Assembly: GCA_003354055.1 (NCBI GenBank)
Contig: PIVQ01000097.1
Location: 1 to 15,491 of the forward strand
From: Desulfobacteraceae bacterium
GTDB lineage: Bacteria; Desulfobacterota; Desulfobacteria; Desulfobacterales; Desulfobacteraceae
Reading direction: 5' to 3'
Length of the DNA stretch: 15,491 nt
Position 1 is the first letter of the stretch. Each line of letters opens with the position of its first letter. Below, in pieces: positions 7,306-14,760 of the stretch. The position numbers were made by a program, and so were the translations under genes. The notes beneath the pieces were generated by a model. That model ran no database searches. It saw nothing but the letters and a program-made list of their open reading frames with translations, and was not told the DNA's origin.

Positions 7306-8697
7306 CTATTGTGACATCTGCTGGTTCTTCATCTGATAGGACTTTGTCCTGAGCTCTTTACGGCTCTTCTTGCTCATGCCTTTATTTTCAAGGGTCTCGG
7401 CCTGGGTTTCAACTGCCTGCGCCTCTTCCATTAATTGGTCATCCTGGTAACGTCCGCCGTACTCCTTGAGTTTGGCAGCGGATTTTCTAAGGGCGGCCGC
7501 CGCGGCCTTGGGTTTGCCCTGGTCGGACAGTTCAATGGCTTTTTCCTGGGCAAGGGCATTGAGATTCAGCTGGTAATCCCTAACCACATCAACGTTGGTG
7601 GAGGCGGAGACCTTGCCGGGATCATTGCTGAACTTTGCCGTGGCAACACCTGTTGAGGTCATATCTTTCATTGCATATGCATCCTGGTAGGTCACATCAG
7701 CCCGGGCAACCTTTAAGGTGGAGCCGGCCTTTGAAGCCGGCAGGCGGACTTCAATCAGGGCGTATTTTTCCTGACCGCCATAGAGCTGGTTCATGGACAG
7801 TTCAACCCTATTACCTTTGATTCTGCCTTCCCGGCCGATAATGTCAACAGGTTCAACATTATCCGGCAGGGTTATCGTTATGGTGACCTGCTTGGCCACA
7901 ACGTTGAGAACATCGCCCAATTCTGCCGCAAAGATCCTGGGCAGGTCAACCCCTGCTTCCACAAAATAGGTGTTCCCGTCGCTTTTCTGGGCCAGTTGGG
8001 CCATGAGGTCCTCATTATAATCCGTGCCCACCCCCACTGTGGTGACGGAGATATTTTCTTTGAAAAGTCCTGCCCCAAGGCGCCCCAGGTCTGCCGGCAT
8101 ACTTGGGCCGATATTGGCAAGGCCGTCGGACAGCAGCACCACCCTATGGATATACGTTTTTTCAATGTGCTTGCGGATCTCTGCCGCTCCCTGGCTGACC
8201 CCGCCGAAAAGCGCTGTGCTGCCTCCGGCCTGAATCTGCTGAATGGTCCGGATAATGGCATTGATATTCCTGACCTTCTGGGCCGGAATAATGGTCTTTA
8301 CATTGGTATCATACACCACAAGAGAGAATACGTCGTCACGCCCCAGACGGGACAGGGCCTCAATGGCTGCTTCCTTTGCCATTCTTATCTTGGTTCCGTT
8401 CATGGAGCCGGACTGATCCAGAACCAGGGCCACGTTGACCTTAGGCCGATGGGCCTCTGCAGGGGCGTTGGGCGCATCCAGAGTTACTTTGAGCACTACA
8501 TTCTGCGGACCTCCGGCCGGGAGAATCGCCCGGTCCGTTTCCACCCGGCATTCTACCCTGGCCGGTGCTGCATTGATTAAAGATGCTGTAAAAATAAGCA
8601 CGCCCATAATCAAAGTGGTGATGATAGCTGAGCGTAAGCTCGCTGAGCTTTTGCTGACCTTTTTAAATTTGATACCGCCGTTGGAATCCTGGTTCAT
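7306..8697 (-). CDS. Exported von Willebrand factor A domain protein
   Basis: The 463-residue protein has a hydrophobic segment at about 23-43 ending in INAAPA, so it is exported or anchored in the inner membrane. A short beta-rich region (45-85) precedes a VWA domain (about 88-265). The metal-ion-dependent adhesion site is complete: DQSGS at 94-98, T161 in GGSTALFGG, and D191 in LSDGLANIG. A beta-sandwich-like region follows, then a charged helical tail from about 375 with many Lys and Gln. VWA domains bind protein ligands through the metal site, and no enzymatic activity is implied. GGGAGAG precedes the ATG. It is the first gene of a unit with the histidine kinase and response regulator. 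Its role as sensor accessory or as regulated output is inferred from that linkage. Confidence 0.88.
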   Translation of the reverse strand: MNQDSNGGIKFKKVSKSSASLRSAIITTLIMGVLIFTASLINAAPARVECRVETDRAILPAGGPQNVVLKVTLDAPNAPAEAHRPKVNVALVLDQSGSMNGTKIRMAKEAAIEALSRLGRDDVFSLVVYDTNVKTIIPAQKVRNINAIIRTIQQIQAGGSTALFGGVSQGAAEIRKHIEKTYIHRVVLLSDGLANIGPSMPADLGRLGAGLFKENISVTTVGVGTDYNEDLMAQLAQKSDGNTYFVEAGVDLPRIFAAELGDVLNVVAKQVTITITLPDNVEPVDIIGREGRIKGNRVELSMNQLYGGQEKYALIEVRLPASKAGSTLKVARADVTYQDAYAMKDMTSTGVATAKFSNDPGKVSASTNVDVVRDYQLNLNALAQEKAIELSDQGKPKAAAAALRKSAAKLKEYGGRYQDDQLMEEAQAVETQAETLENKGMSKKSRKELRTKSYQMKNQQMSQ

Positions 8698-8732
8698 GAT
8701 TTCTCTCCCTATCCTCTGAGTTAATCGTTTTT

Positions 8733-8767
8733 GCCTGAAAGTGCAATATCAGGCCCTCTTTTTTTCC
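8733..8767 (+). terminator. Terminator-like hairpin on the plus strand in the VWA leader
   Basis: GCCTGA (8733-8738) and TCAGGC (8749-8754) form a 6-bp stem with a 10-nt loop, followed on the plus strand by CCTCTTTTTTT. No plus-strand gene lies upstream. It could end an antisense transcript or simply form a hairpin in the 5' leader of the VWA mRNA. Confidence 0.3.
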
Positions 8768-8771
8768 GATA

Positions 8772-8845
8772 AACCCAGAATATCCGGTTTCATAAAATTT
8801 TGTGTCAGACAGGGGTAAATAAGTTGTAAAAAGGATGTAAAAAGG
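8772..8845 (-). promoter_or_regulatory. Promoter of the VWA-kinase-regulator operon with an 11-bp-spaced direct repeat
   Basis: On the minus strand CTGACA (8808-8803) and GATATT (8784-8779) are spaced by 18 nt, a fair sigma-70 match. Upstream is a perfect direct repeat, TGTAAAAAGG at 8825-8834 and 8836-8845 on the plus strand, offset by 11 bp. Tandem repeats spaced by about one helical turn are the usual binding form of OmpR/PhoB-type regulators. It sits near -63 of the expected transcript start, right after the hydrolase stop. Confidence 0.4.
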
Positions 8846-8851
8846 TGATGT

Positions 8852-9796
8852 TCAACTATTTGCTGCTGATTTTATGAACGCTGTAAGTTCCCGGGCAAAG
8901 TTTACAGGCCCTTCCACATGGGGAACATGCCCTAAATCTTCAAAAATTATTGCTTTTGAGTTTGGGATTCTATTCTTTAAAAATTCGGCGGTTTCATAGG
9001 GAAACAACGTATCATGCCTGCCCCACATCAACAGGGTGGGCATTTTTATGTCCCCGCAGGACGCGTTGAGAGAAACCTCCTCCATTGATTTTTGATTGGT
9101 CTTTACCAGATCGATATCTATCAGGTCATTAAAAATTTTTCCATACCAGTCATGATTGTCTATGGCATCTTTAGCCATATATTCTTTTACAAAACCGGGC
9201 AGGACTGCCTTTTTCTTGAATACGCGGTCCCGCAAAATTTCATAATCTTCAATTGAGGCGATTTGAAAGATGTTGTAGCCATTAAGTGCTTCGTCATAAA
9301 TTGAGCTTTTGCCGGGCAGATAAAAGCCGGCCGTCCCGACCAGGGAAAGGGAGCGTACTTTATCGGGATTGTTTATGGCCAGAAGGGCGGCAACGGCACC
9401 GCCCAATGAGCTGCCTGCAAGATGAAACGGCCCAATATCATTATTTTCAATGAAATCAGTAAGCCAGTCACAATAGTGCTCAAGACGGTACTCAAGGGTG
9501 GGGTCAGCTATGCTTTTTCCAAAACCCGGCAGATCAGGGATGATAATATTAAAATGGTCTTTTAATTTTTTTGATGCAAAGTAAAAGTTTTCTTTTCTGT
9601 CGGAAAAACCGTGGAGTAAAATGAGTGTTTCCGTTTTTCCTGTGTCAATGGAAGCCCACTCTATATCGACCTTACCTTTATATCTGTGGTTTTTGGCGCC
9701 TAGCTTCTTTCCAAGTTTTTTATAAAAGGACTCCATCAGAATACTTCCGACTTTGGCCCTGGCATTAAATGTAATTGATCCCACGGTTTCTCCCAT
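8852..9796 (-). CDS. Alpha/beta-fold hydrolase
   Basis: The protein is up to 314 residues. It has the oxyanion-hole HG at 62-63 (LLHGFSD), the strand motif DLPGFGKS at 88-95, nucleophile Ser130 in GSSLGG, the acid D262 in GRHDTLFP and catalytic His290 in LGHVPHVEGP. The triad order and the lid region at about 160-235 fit the general esterase/C-C hydrolase group (MhpC-like). The substrate cannot be inferred. The start is uncertain. The ATG at 9796 has no clear ribosome site. A GTG at 9784 follows GGGAG by 7 nt, and an ATG at 9736 is also possible. The gene stands alone on the minus strand. A large dyad overlaps its presumed promoter. Confidence 0.85.
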   Translation of the reverse strand: MGETVGSITFNARAKVGSILMESFYKKLGKKLGAKNHRYKGKVDIEWASIDTGKTETLILLHGFSDRKENFYFASKKLKDHFNIIIPDLPGFGKSIADPTLEYRLEHYCDWLTDFIENNDIGPFHLAGSSLGGAVAALLAINNPDKVRSLSLVGTAGFYLPGKSSIYDEALNGYNIFQIASIEDYEILRDRVFKKKAVLPGFVKEYMAKDAIDNHDWYGKIFNDLIDIDLVKTNQKSMEEVSLNASCGDIKMPTLLMWGRHDTLFPYETAEFLKNRIPNSKAIIFEDLGHVPHVEGPVNFARELTAFIKSAANS

Positions 9797-9860
9797 TTGT
9801 AATTGGTCGGGCCGGCAGAAAGAATGGTGTCTATTGTATATTAAAACCTGTCATGCCGCC

Positions 9861-9905
9861 CTGCATATTCTGGGTGATCAAATAGAATATTCAGGTGAAA
9901 GTCAA
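9861..9905 (-). promoter_or_regulatory. Promoter and large dyad operator upstream of the hydrolase gene
   Basis: On the minus strand TTGACT (9905-9900) and TTTGAT (9882-9877) are spaced by 17 nt. The region 9861-9894 is a dyad: arms CTGCATATTCT (9861-9871) and AGAATATTCAG (9884-9894) match at 10 of 11 positions. The palindrome TGATCA (9875-9880) sits exactly at the centre, over the -10. No T-run follows, so an operator is likelier than a terminator for the gene ending at 9933. Confidence 0.4.
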
Positions 9906-9932
9906 TTGGTTTATCCCTTAAAAATCTAACTG

Positions 9933-11030
9933 CTATCCTGCCAGAGCAAATTTTTCTTCCTTGAAATCGGCAAATTCAAGGGCAACTTTTCTGAACGCGT
10001 CGTTGTTTGCTGCAAAGGCATCGACAATATCCGGATCAAAATGTTTCCCTCTCTGCTCCAGGATGATATCCGACGCTTTGCGGTGAGAGAAAGATGGCTT
10101 GTATACCCGCTTGCTGATCAGGGCGTCATACACATCTGCCAGTGCCATCAACCGTCCTGAAAGCGGAATCTGTTCATTGCAAAGTCCCTGGGGATAACCG
10201 GAACCGTCCCATTTTTCATGGTGGGTGTAGGCAATCTCTTTGGCTGTCTGCAGAAAAGAGATTTTTCCCAGTTTTTTTTCATTCTCCCGGATCGCATTCC
10301 ACCCATACACGGTATGGTTTTTCATTTCCTCAAATTCTTCAGGGGTCAGTTTCCCTGGTTTCAGGAGAATGGAATCCCTGACCCCGATCTTTCCGATATC
10401 GTGAAGGGGGGATGATTTATAAATTTTCTCGATCTGCTCTTCATCAAGGATATTTTTATACTTCGGGGTTTGGCTGAGAATCTGGGCCAACAACCGTACA
10501 TAGTTCTGGGTCCGTTTGATATGGCCGCCGGTTTCCGGGTCTCGGTACTCAGCCAGGGTGCCCATGGTTTCGATGGTTACATCCTGGATGCACCTGACTT
10601 CACGGGTTCGCTCTTTGACCGCTTTTCTCAACTGGTCTCTGTGTCTTTTCTGCTCTATTTGGTTCTTTATCCGCCTTTTTAAAAGTTCTGGGAAAAATGG
10701 TTTGATCACATAGTCTGCGGCGCCCAGTTCCAGTCCTTTTGACTCAGCGTCTTCTCCTGTAAGGGATGTCAAAAATATAATAGGGATGTCCCGGGCGACA
10801 GGGGTTGATTTCAATATCCGGCAGACCTCATATCCGTCCATCTCCGGCATCATAATGTCAAGGAGTATCAGATCCGGATGTTTTTCATCAATGAGTTTCA
10901 AAGCGGTTTTTCCGTTGCTGACCATCTGGAGTTTAAAATCGTCCTTAAGAGCGTTTGCGAGGAGGCCAAGATTGGTTTCATTGTCGTCCACAACCATTAC
11001 AACGGCATCGGAGGTGTTGTCGTTTTTCAT
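9933..11030 (-). CDS. Response regulator with HD-GYP domain (cyclic di-GMP phosphodiesterase)
   Basis: The 365-residue cytoplasmic protein has a receiver domain at about 10-125 with D15-D16, phosphoacceptor D58 (LLDIMMPEMDG), T88 and K110. A coiled linker (about 120-150) joins it to an HD-GYP domain at about 150-345. The metal and signature residues are visible: H170, H210-D211, the GKIGVRD segment, H239, H270-H271 and GSGYP at 276-280. Such proteins hydrolyse cyclic di-GMP under phosphorylation control and affect motility or biofilm. No partner kinase is adjacent, so it is an orphan in this window. A 95-residue unknown gene lies 89 nt upstream on the same strand and may be co-transcribed. 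AAAGGAT precedes the ATG. Activity is predicted from intact motifs. Confidence 0.92.
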   Translation of the reverse strand: MKNDNTSDAVVMVVDDNETNLGLLANALKDDFKLQMVSNGKTALKLIDEKHPDLILLDIMMPEMDGYEVCRILKSTPVARDIPIIFLTSLTGEDAESKGLELGAADYVIKPFFPELLKRRIKNQIEQKRHRDQLRKAVKERTREVRCIQDVTIETMGTLAEYRDPETGGHIKRTQNYVRLLAQILSQTPKYKNILDEEQIEKIYKSSPLHDIGKIGVRDSILLKPGKLTPEEFEEMKNHTVYGWNAIRENEKKLGKISFLQTAKEIAYTHHEKWDGSGYPQGLCNEQIPLSGRLMALADVYDALISKRVYKPSFSHRKASDIILEQRGKHFDPDIVDAFAANNDAFRKVALEFADFKEEKFALAG

Positions 11031-11119
11031 TTTAACTATCCTTTTCCAGGAGTCTGGACGTCAGGTCTTTGGACCCGGTCCGGAATGGTATCTTATCTCT
11101 ATACTTTGAGTGCATCTTT

Positions 11120-11407
11120 TCAGGCTGGATCACCTAAAATAATTTTGATGGCTTTTTCATATCCCGAAATCAGGTCCGGGTTATTTTCTTTTCTGGCGAT
11201 AGCCAGGCATTGGTGAATATGGACGATGGCCTCGCCGGTGCTGCAGTATTCAAGCTCTGTTTTAGCCGCGTGTAATGCAGTAATTCTATAGAATTGCTGC
11301 GGCTCAATTTGATTGCCAGGGAGGGGGGTGCCATTACCGTTTTTTTTGTTCAGTTCGTTTTCGATTTCTTTTTGCAGTAAATCTGTTTTTTCGACATGGT
11401 GTGTCAT
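11120..11407 (-). CDS. Small protein of unknown function upstream of the HD-GYP gene
   Basis: The 95-residue protein is not recognised. It is soluble, with no signal peptide or membrane segment. Residues 1-25 are charged and helical. A Gly/Pro-rich break at 24-32 follows, and the C-terminal 60 residues (about 36-92) look all-helical, with one Cys in the ELEYCSTGEA stretch and a second helix pair around HIHQCLAIARKENN. AAGGA lies upstream of the ATG. It is probably the first gene of an operon with the HD-GYP regulator, so a role in the same signalling step is possible. The promoter region upstream looks structured. The coding call relies on frame length, ribosome site and strand context. Confidence 0.6.
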   Translation of the reverse strand: MTHHVEKTDLLQKEIENELNKKNGNGTPLPGNQIEPQQFYRITALHAAKTELEYCSTGEAIVHIHQCLAIARKENNPDLISGYEKAIKIILGDPA

Positions 11408-11443
11408 CGTATCGTTCCTTAAATCTTTGATTAAGACACCTTG

Positions 11444-11508
11444 ATTATAGATGAATTTTTTCTTTGTGCCATGACATCTGATGCCAATGGCTTGGCAAAC
11501 TATGCCAA
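11444..11508 (-). promoter_or_regulatory. Promoter with perfect -10 and a cluster of TGCCA half-sites
   Basis: On the minus strand TATAAT (11449-11444) is perfect but has no good -35, which suggests an activator. Upstream are four related half-sites on the plus strand: TGCCA at 11467-11471, TGCCAA at 11482-11487, its inverse TTGGCA at 11492-11497, and TGCCAA at 11503-11508. The middle two form a dyad with a 4-nt spacer. Spacings of about 10 and 21 bp place them on one helix face. I tested a sigma-54 reading and the GG/GC spacing does not fit. Confidence 0.4.
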
Positions 11509-11550
11509 TTTTATAGAGAAATGGATGAGAGTGATTCTCAAAATTGGGGT

Positions 11551-11580
11551 GTTCAAAAAGGCAAACCGGGCTGCTACCCG
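11551..11580 (-). terminator. Possible terminator overlapping the AraC-type gene stop
   Basis: On the minus strand CGGG (11580-11577) and CCCG (11570-11567) form a short GC stem with a 6-nt loop that contains the TAG stop. GTTTGCCTTTTTG follows. The stem is short, so it is a modest candidate. Confidence 0.35.
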
Positions 11581-12590
11581 CGAATGGATGACCTGATTTT
11601 ACTGGGCGAAACGCCGGTCCATCTCTTGAATGCCCTCGAAAAAGAACTGTACTCTGAAAAGCCGGTAAGATAGGCGATTTCTTCCAGTTTCAGGTTCGGG
11701 TCTTTAAAATACTTCCTGGCCATATTTTCCCTTGTTGAATCAAACACGGACTGGAACCGGGTTCCTTCTTTCTGGAGTTTTCTGTGAAGACTTCTGACGC
11801 TCATGGCCAGTCGTCCGGCCACATAATCATCCGTGATTTTTCCGGATGACATTCCGCCTGCGATTTCAGATGCCACTTTTGTGGCGATCCTCCGGTCACT
11901 TAGTTTGCCCAAATACTCCCGGATTACCTGGTCATGCATTTTTTCCAGCAGGGGATTGCCTCCAGGCAGTGAACGGTTCAGGTCTTTTGTTGAAAAAATA
12001 ATGCTTTCCACTGGAGCTGAAAAGACCACCTTGGTTTTAAAATAGTTATAAAATAGCTCAGCGCATTCCGGCGGGGATTGAACTACCCGGACTTTTACAG
12101 GACAAAGGGTATTTCCGTAATTACTCCGGCACATTGCCAGAATTATGGACAGGAATGCTATTCTCCGGTTTGGATGGGGAGGATAATCCTGGTCATAGGT
12201 TAAGGATATTTCCATTCCGTTTTTTATCGGGGTGAGGGCAATTTCGGACGTATTTGAAATAAGGGCAAAGTACCGGACACATTTTTCAAGAGCGTCTTTG
12301 AGGGTGGCGCTGGTTAACCACGAATATCCCAGGGCATTTATAAAGGAGGGATGCCAGTGCTTTCCCGAATCGACTGCAAAACAGGGATCGTCAATTTCCC
12401 GGGTGGCCAGTTCCCAAAGGGCATTTACTTTTCTGGTGGCAATCCGGGCCTGGGGATCCTTGAGCAGGGATGGATCGATGCCTGCCTTCCAGAACAGAAC
12501 GTCGGGATTCAATCCATAGGATAGGAGGATTTTTTTTATCAAATTGGTGGTGCTTGCCAGGTGCTGCAGATATTCGTCTCTGTTTTCCAT
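11574..12590 (-). CDS. AraC-family transcriptional regulator of the OruR type
   Basis: With the ATG at 12590 the protein is 338 residues, the usual size of this group. Residues about 15-210 match the N-terminal ligand-binding domain (Arabinose_bd type) of OruR-like regulators, starting around LLSYGLNPDVLFWKAGIDPS. Residues about 252-335 are the AraC DNA-binding domain. It has a first helix-turn-helix in DDYVAGRLAMSVRSLHRKL and a second in LEEIAYLTGFSEYSSFSRAF, and ends in the conserved TGVSPSKIR. The frame also extends upstream to an ATG at 12707, adding 39 residues outside the family core. Neither start has a good ribosome site, and candidate operators fall in the extra part. It is divergent from the ABC1 kinase gene. 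The effector and targets are unknown; nearby promoters with dyads are candidates. Confidence 0.85.
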   Translation of the reverse strand: MENRDEYLQHLASTTNLIKKILLSYGLNPDVLFWKAGIDPSLLKDPQARIATRKVNALWELATREIDDPCFAVDSGKHWHPSFINALGYSWLTSATLKDALEKCVRYFALISNTSEIALTPIKNGMEISLTYDQDYPPHPNRRIAFLSIILAMCRSNYGNTLCPVKVRVVQSPPECAELFYNYFKTKVVFSAPVESIIFSTKDLNRSLPGGNPLLEKMHDQVIREYLGKLSDRRIATKVASEIAGGMSSGKITDDYVAGRLAMSVRSLHRKLQKEGTRFQSVFDSTRENMARKYFKDPNLKLEEIAYLTGFSEYSSFSRAFKRWTGVSPSKIRSSIRG

Positions 12591-12626
12591 GTGAGTAACA
12601 ATTTCCTTATTGAGATGACGATAGCT

Positions 12627-12810
12627 GATAGTGTAAAACCTTAACGGTCCGGTGTCAATAAATACGCCCGGAAGGACAGGGCAATCGGATGCGTTTTTAT
12701 AATCCATCTCAAAATGAATCGTACACTATCCTGGATTATGTAAAAAAAATGTATTAATAAGCTCCTGCTATTTTAATGTGGGGCATTACAGTTCATTGAA
12801 AGATAGTATT
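12627..12810. promoter_or_regulatory. Divergent intergenic region with spaced GATAGTGTA sites
   Basis: GATAGTGTA at 12627-12635 is repeated inverted as TACACTATC at 12722-12730, with centres 95 bp apart, near nine helical turns. A partial copy, GATAGT, is at 12802-12807. These could be looping sites for the AraC-type regulator controlling itself and the divergent kinase gene. No confident -10/-35 pair was found for either direction. Confidence 0.3.
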
Positions 12811-12887
12811 TGAAGAAGACAACACTGTCAGGCTGGCTGAGTTTTATGCTGGCGTTTGATTTTGGATATATAAAAGAGAACTCAACT

Positions 12888-14549
12888 ATGAATATGCTTA
12901 CTCTCCTGTCGAAACCCGGTATTAACATGGGTGTGGTTGGAAAGCTGAATGCCATCTCAGATCCGGTTAATGATAAACGCCCCACAAGAGCTAAGATGCT
13001 TGCTCGTGCCCTGAAGTTGCTTGGTGAGCTGGAAAAAGAGGATAGCCTTGAACAGGCCGTTCGAACCATGCTGCTCATGACCGGTGCAGATACGTTTATG
13101 CCGCCCCAGTACGGCAAATTTCAAAAGGTTGTTTTTGAAGGCGCGGTATTTTTTATCTCCAATCTTCCCAAAGAGCGGATTGCCAAAAAAATCGTGAGTC
13201 AGCTTGTACTTCCACAGGATACCCCGACCGGCAAGAGGATGTGTGACCTGGTGACCAATCTGCCGACGCTGCAGAAGCTGTGTCAGATCATCTGCAGAAG
13301 CCCGGGGCTTGATCCCGAGTTTAAAAAATCCATAGTTGATCTTGAGGATAACTCTACCAGTGTGACTTATAACGATCTTCATGCCACCCTGGAAAAAGAA
13401 CTTAACAGCGGCAGTCATAATCTGACACTCTCCAGGAAAATTCTGGCAGAGGCAAGCGTGTGTGCCGTTGTTCCGGGTATGCTGAACCAAAAGAACGGGA
13501 AAGAAGCAAGGCCTGTTGTCATGAAAATGGTTAAGCCGGAAATAAAACAGAATATGGCTGATGAGCTGGCGCTCTGGGGCGTTCTTGGAAATTACCTTGA
13601 TGACAATAAAGAGCTGTGGGGACTTGGGGATTTTCAATTCAAAGGCATTATCAACCAGGTGAGCTGGCTTCTGCAGAATGAAGTTGATTTAAGCCTGGAA
13701 CAGGCAAACCTTGACAGGGTCGGTGCTTATTTTAGCGCTGATGATACGGTTATCATCCCTGAACGTCTTGATGCGTCAACCCCAAACATGACAGCCATGA
13801 CCCGTATTGACGGTAATAAGATCACAGATGTGGAGCACCTTACAAACAAAGAGCAGCGGCGCATCGCAAGAAAGGTCGCACAGGAGTGCATCCTCCGCCC
13901 CATCATTGATTTTTCTAAAGAGAGTGTCTTTCATGGTGATCCCCATGCCGGCAACATGGCCTATGTCTTTGACGGCTGGACCCCGAATCTCATTTTCTAT
14001 GACTGGGGCATGGTTGGAAGACTCAGCCGGCTGGAGCGATTCTCCATTATGCTCATGATAGCAGGCCTTACGATGAAAAATGAAAAGGCAGTCTTCTATG
14101 CCGTTGATATCATGGTCAGGGGGCAGGTAACAAAGAGCAAGATCCTGAAGAAAAACGTGAGGAAAATTGTCGCAGACGTTATTAACAACCGTGAAAAGCG
14201 CCTGCAAGGCGTTCTCTCATCAGTTGAAGGTCTTATTGAAGAACTCATGTACCAGGGGCTGGTCTTTTCATCAGACCTGCTGGTATTTGAAAAAGCCCTG
14301 GTAACACTTAAGGGGGTGCTGGCTGATATTGATCCTGATTTTTCCAGGGATGAATATGTAGTGTGGAGCGCGGTTCTCCAGCTTACCAGCGACTTTGCCC
14401 ATTTTCGCATTCAAAAGATGATCATCAGTGAACTCTGGGGCCTCTATCGCCACAGCCTGGGCGTACTCTTTGATATCCAGCGATCCATACTCAAGTTTGG
14501 ATTAGATTTGATCAGTGTCAGAAGCCTGACAAATAAATATGTCAGTTGA
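12888..14549 (+). CDS. Divergent ABC1/UbiB-like atypical kinase
   Basis: From the ATG at 12888 the protein is 553 residues; a TTG at 12810 and an ATG at 12846 are alternative in-frame starts. An AAGAGA lies upstream of 12888. The order of ABC1 motifs is visible. KLCQ at 130-133 stands where the family has KxGQ. AEAS at 187-190 stands where the Ala-rich nucleotide loop has AAAS. VVMKM with K213 is the ATP-binding Lys. NEVD at 264-267 is the following conserved acidic motif. HGDPHAGN at 349-356 is the catalytic loop, and DWG at 372-374 is the metal-binding motif. Family members act as ATPases or kinases in ubiquinone or other isoprenoid lipid metabolism. A hydrophobic stretch near the C-terminus is amphipathic rather than a clear membrane anchor. 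No quinone-pathway genes are adjacent, so the pathway is not established. Confidence 0.85.
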   Translation: MNMLTLLSKPGINMGVVGKLNAISDPVNDKRPTRAKMLARALKLLGELEKEDSLEQAVRTMLLMTGADTFMPPQYGKFQKVVFEGAVFFISNLPKERIAKKIVSQLVLPQDTPTGKRMCDLVTNLPTLQKLCQIICRSPGLDPEFKKSIVDLEDNSTSVTYNDLHATLEKELNSGSHNLTLSRKILAEASVCAVVPGMLNQKNGKEARPVVMKMVKPEIKQNMADELALWGVLGNYLDDNKELWGLGDFQFKGIINQVSWLLQNEVDLSLEQANLDRVGAYFSADDTVIIPERLDASTPNMTAMTRIDGNKITDVEHLTNKEQRRIARKVAQECILRPIIDFSKESVFHGDPHAGNMAYVFDGWTPNLIFYDWGMVGRLSRLERFSIMLMIAGLTMKNEKAVFYAVDIMVRGQVTKSKILKKNVRKIVADVINNREKRLQGVLSSVEGLIEELMYQGLVFSSDLLVFEKALVTLKGVLADIDPDFSRDEYVVWSAVLQLTSDFAHFRIQKMIISELWGLYRHSLGVLFDIQRSILKFGLDLISVRSLTNKYVS

Positions 14550-14610
14550 GGCATCCTGTAAAACACCTTTAAACCCAAATAGGCTCTATTCCTATATTAA
14601 AGCCGAGACT

Positions 14611-14638
14611 TTGCGGTTGCAGGAACGCAATTCTTTTT
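14611..14638 (+). terminator. Weak rho-independent terminator after the ABC1 gene
   Basis: TTGCG (14611-14615) and CGCAA (14626-14630) form a 5-bp stem with a 10-nt loop, followed by TTCTTTTT. It lies 62 nt past the stop of the ABC1 gene. The rest of the 14550-14760 gap has a TATAAT at 14651-14656 without a good -35, and a 6-bp inverted repeat, AACTGG/CCAGTT, at 14700-14732. Confidence 0.45.
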
Positions 14639-14760
14639 CGTTTATTTCGTTATAATAATTTTCCAAAAGGCAAATCGATTATTGTAGCTTCAAAGATGAA
14701 ACTGGTGTAGTTTAAAAAAACATAAGCCAGTTACTCACACATTCTATCGAGGCGTTTAGA

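Noticed and set aside
11482..11508. Sigma-54 promoter from the TTGGCA and TTTGCC words
   Set aside because: The spacing between the GG and GC elements is 8 nt instead of 10, and no nearby match has the right spacing.
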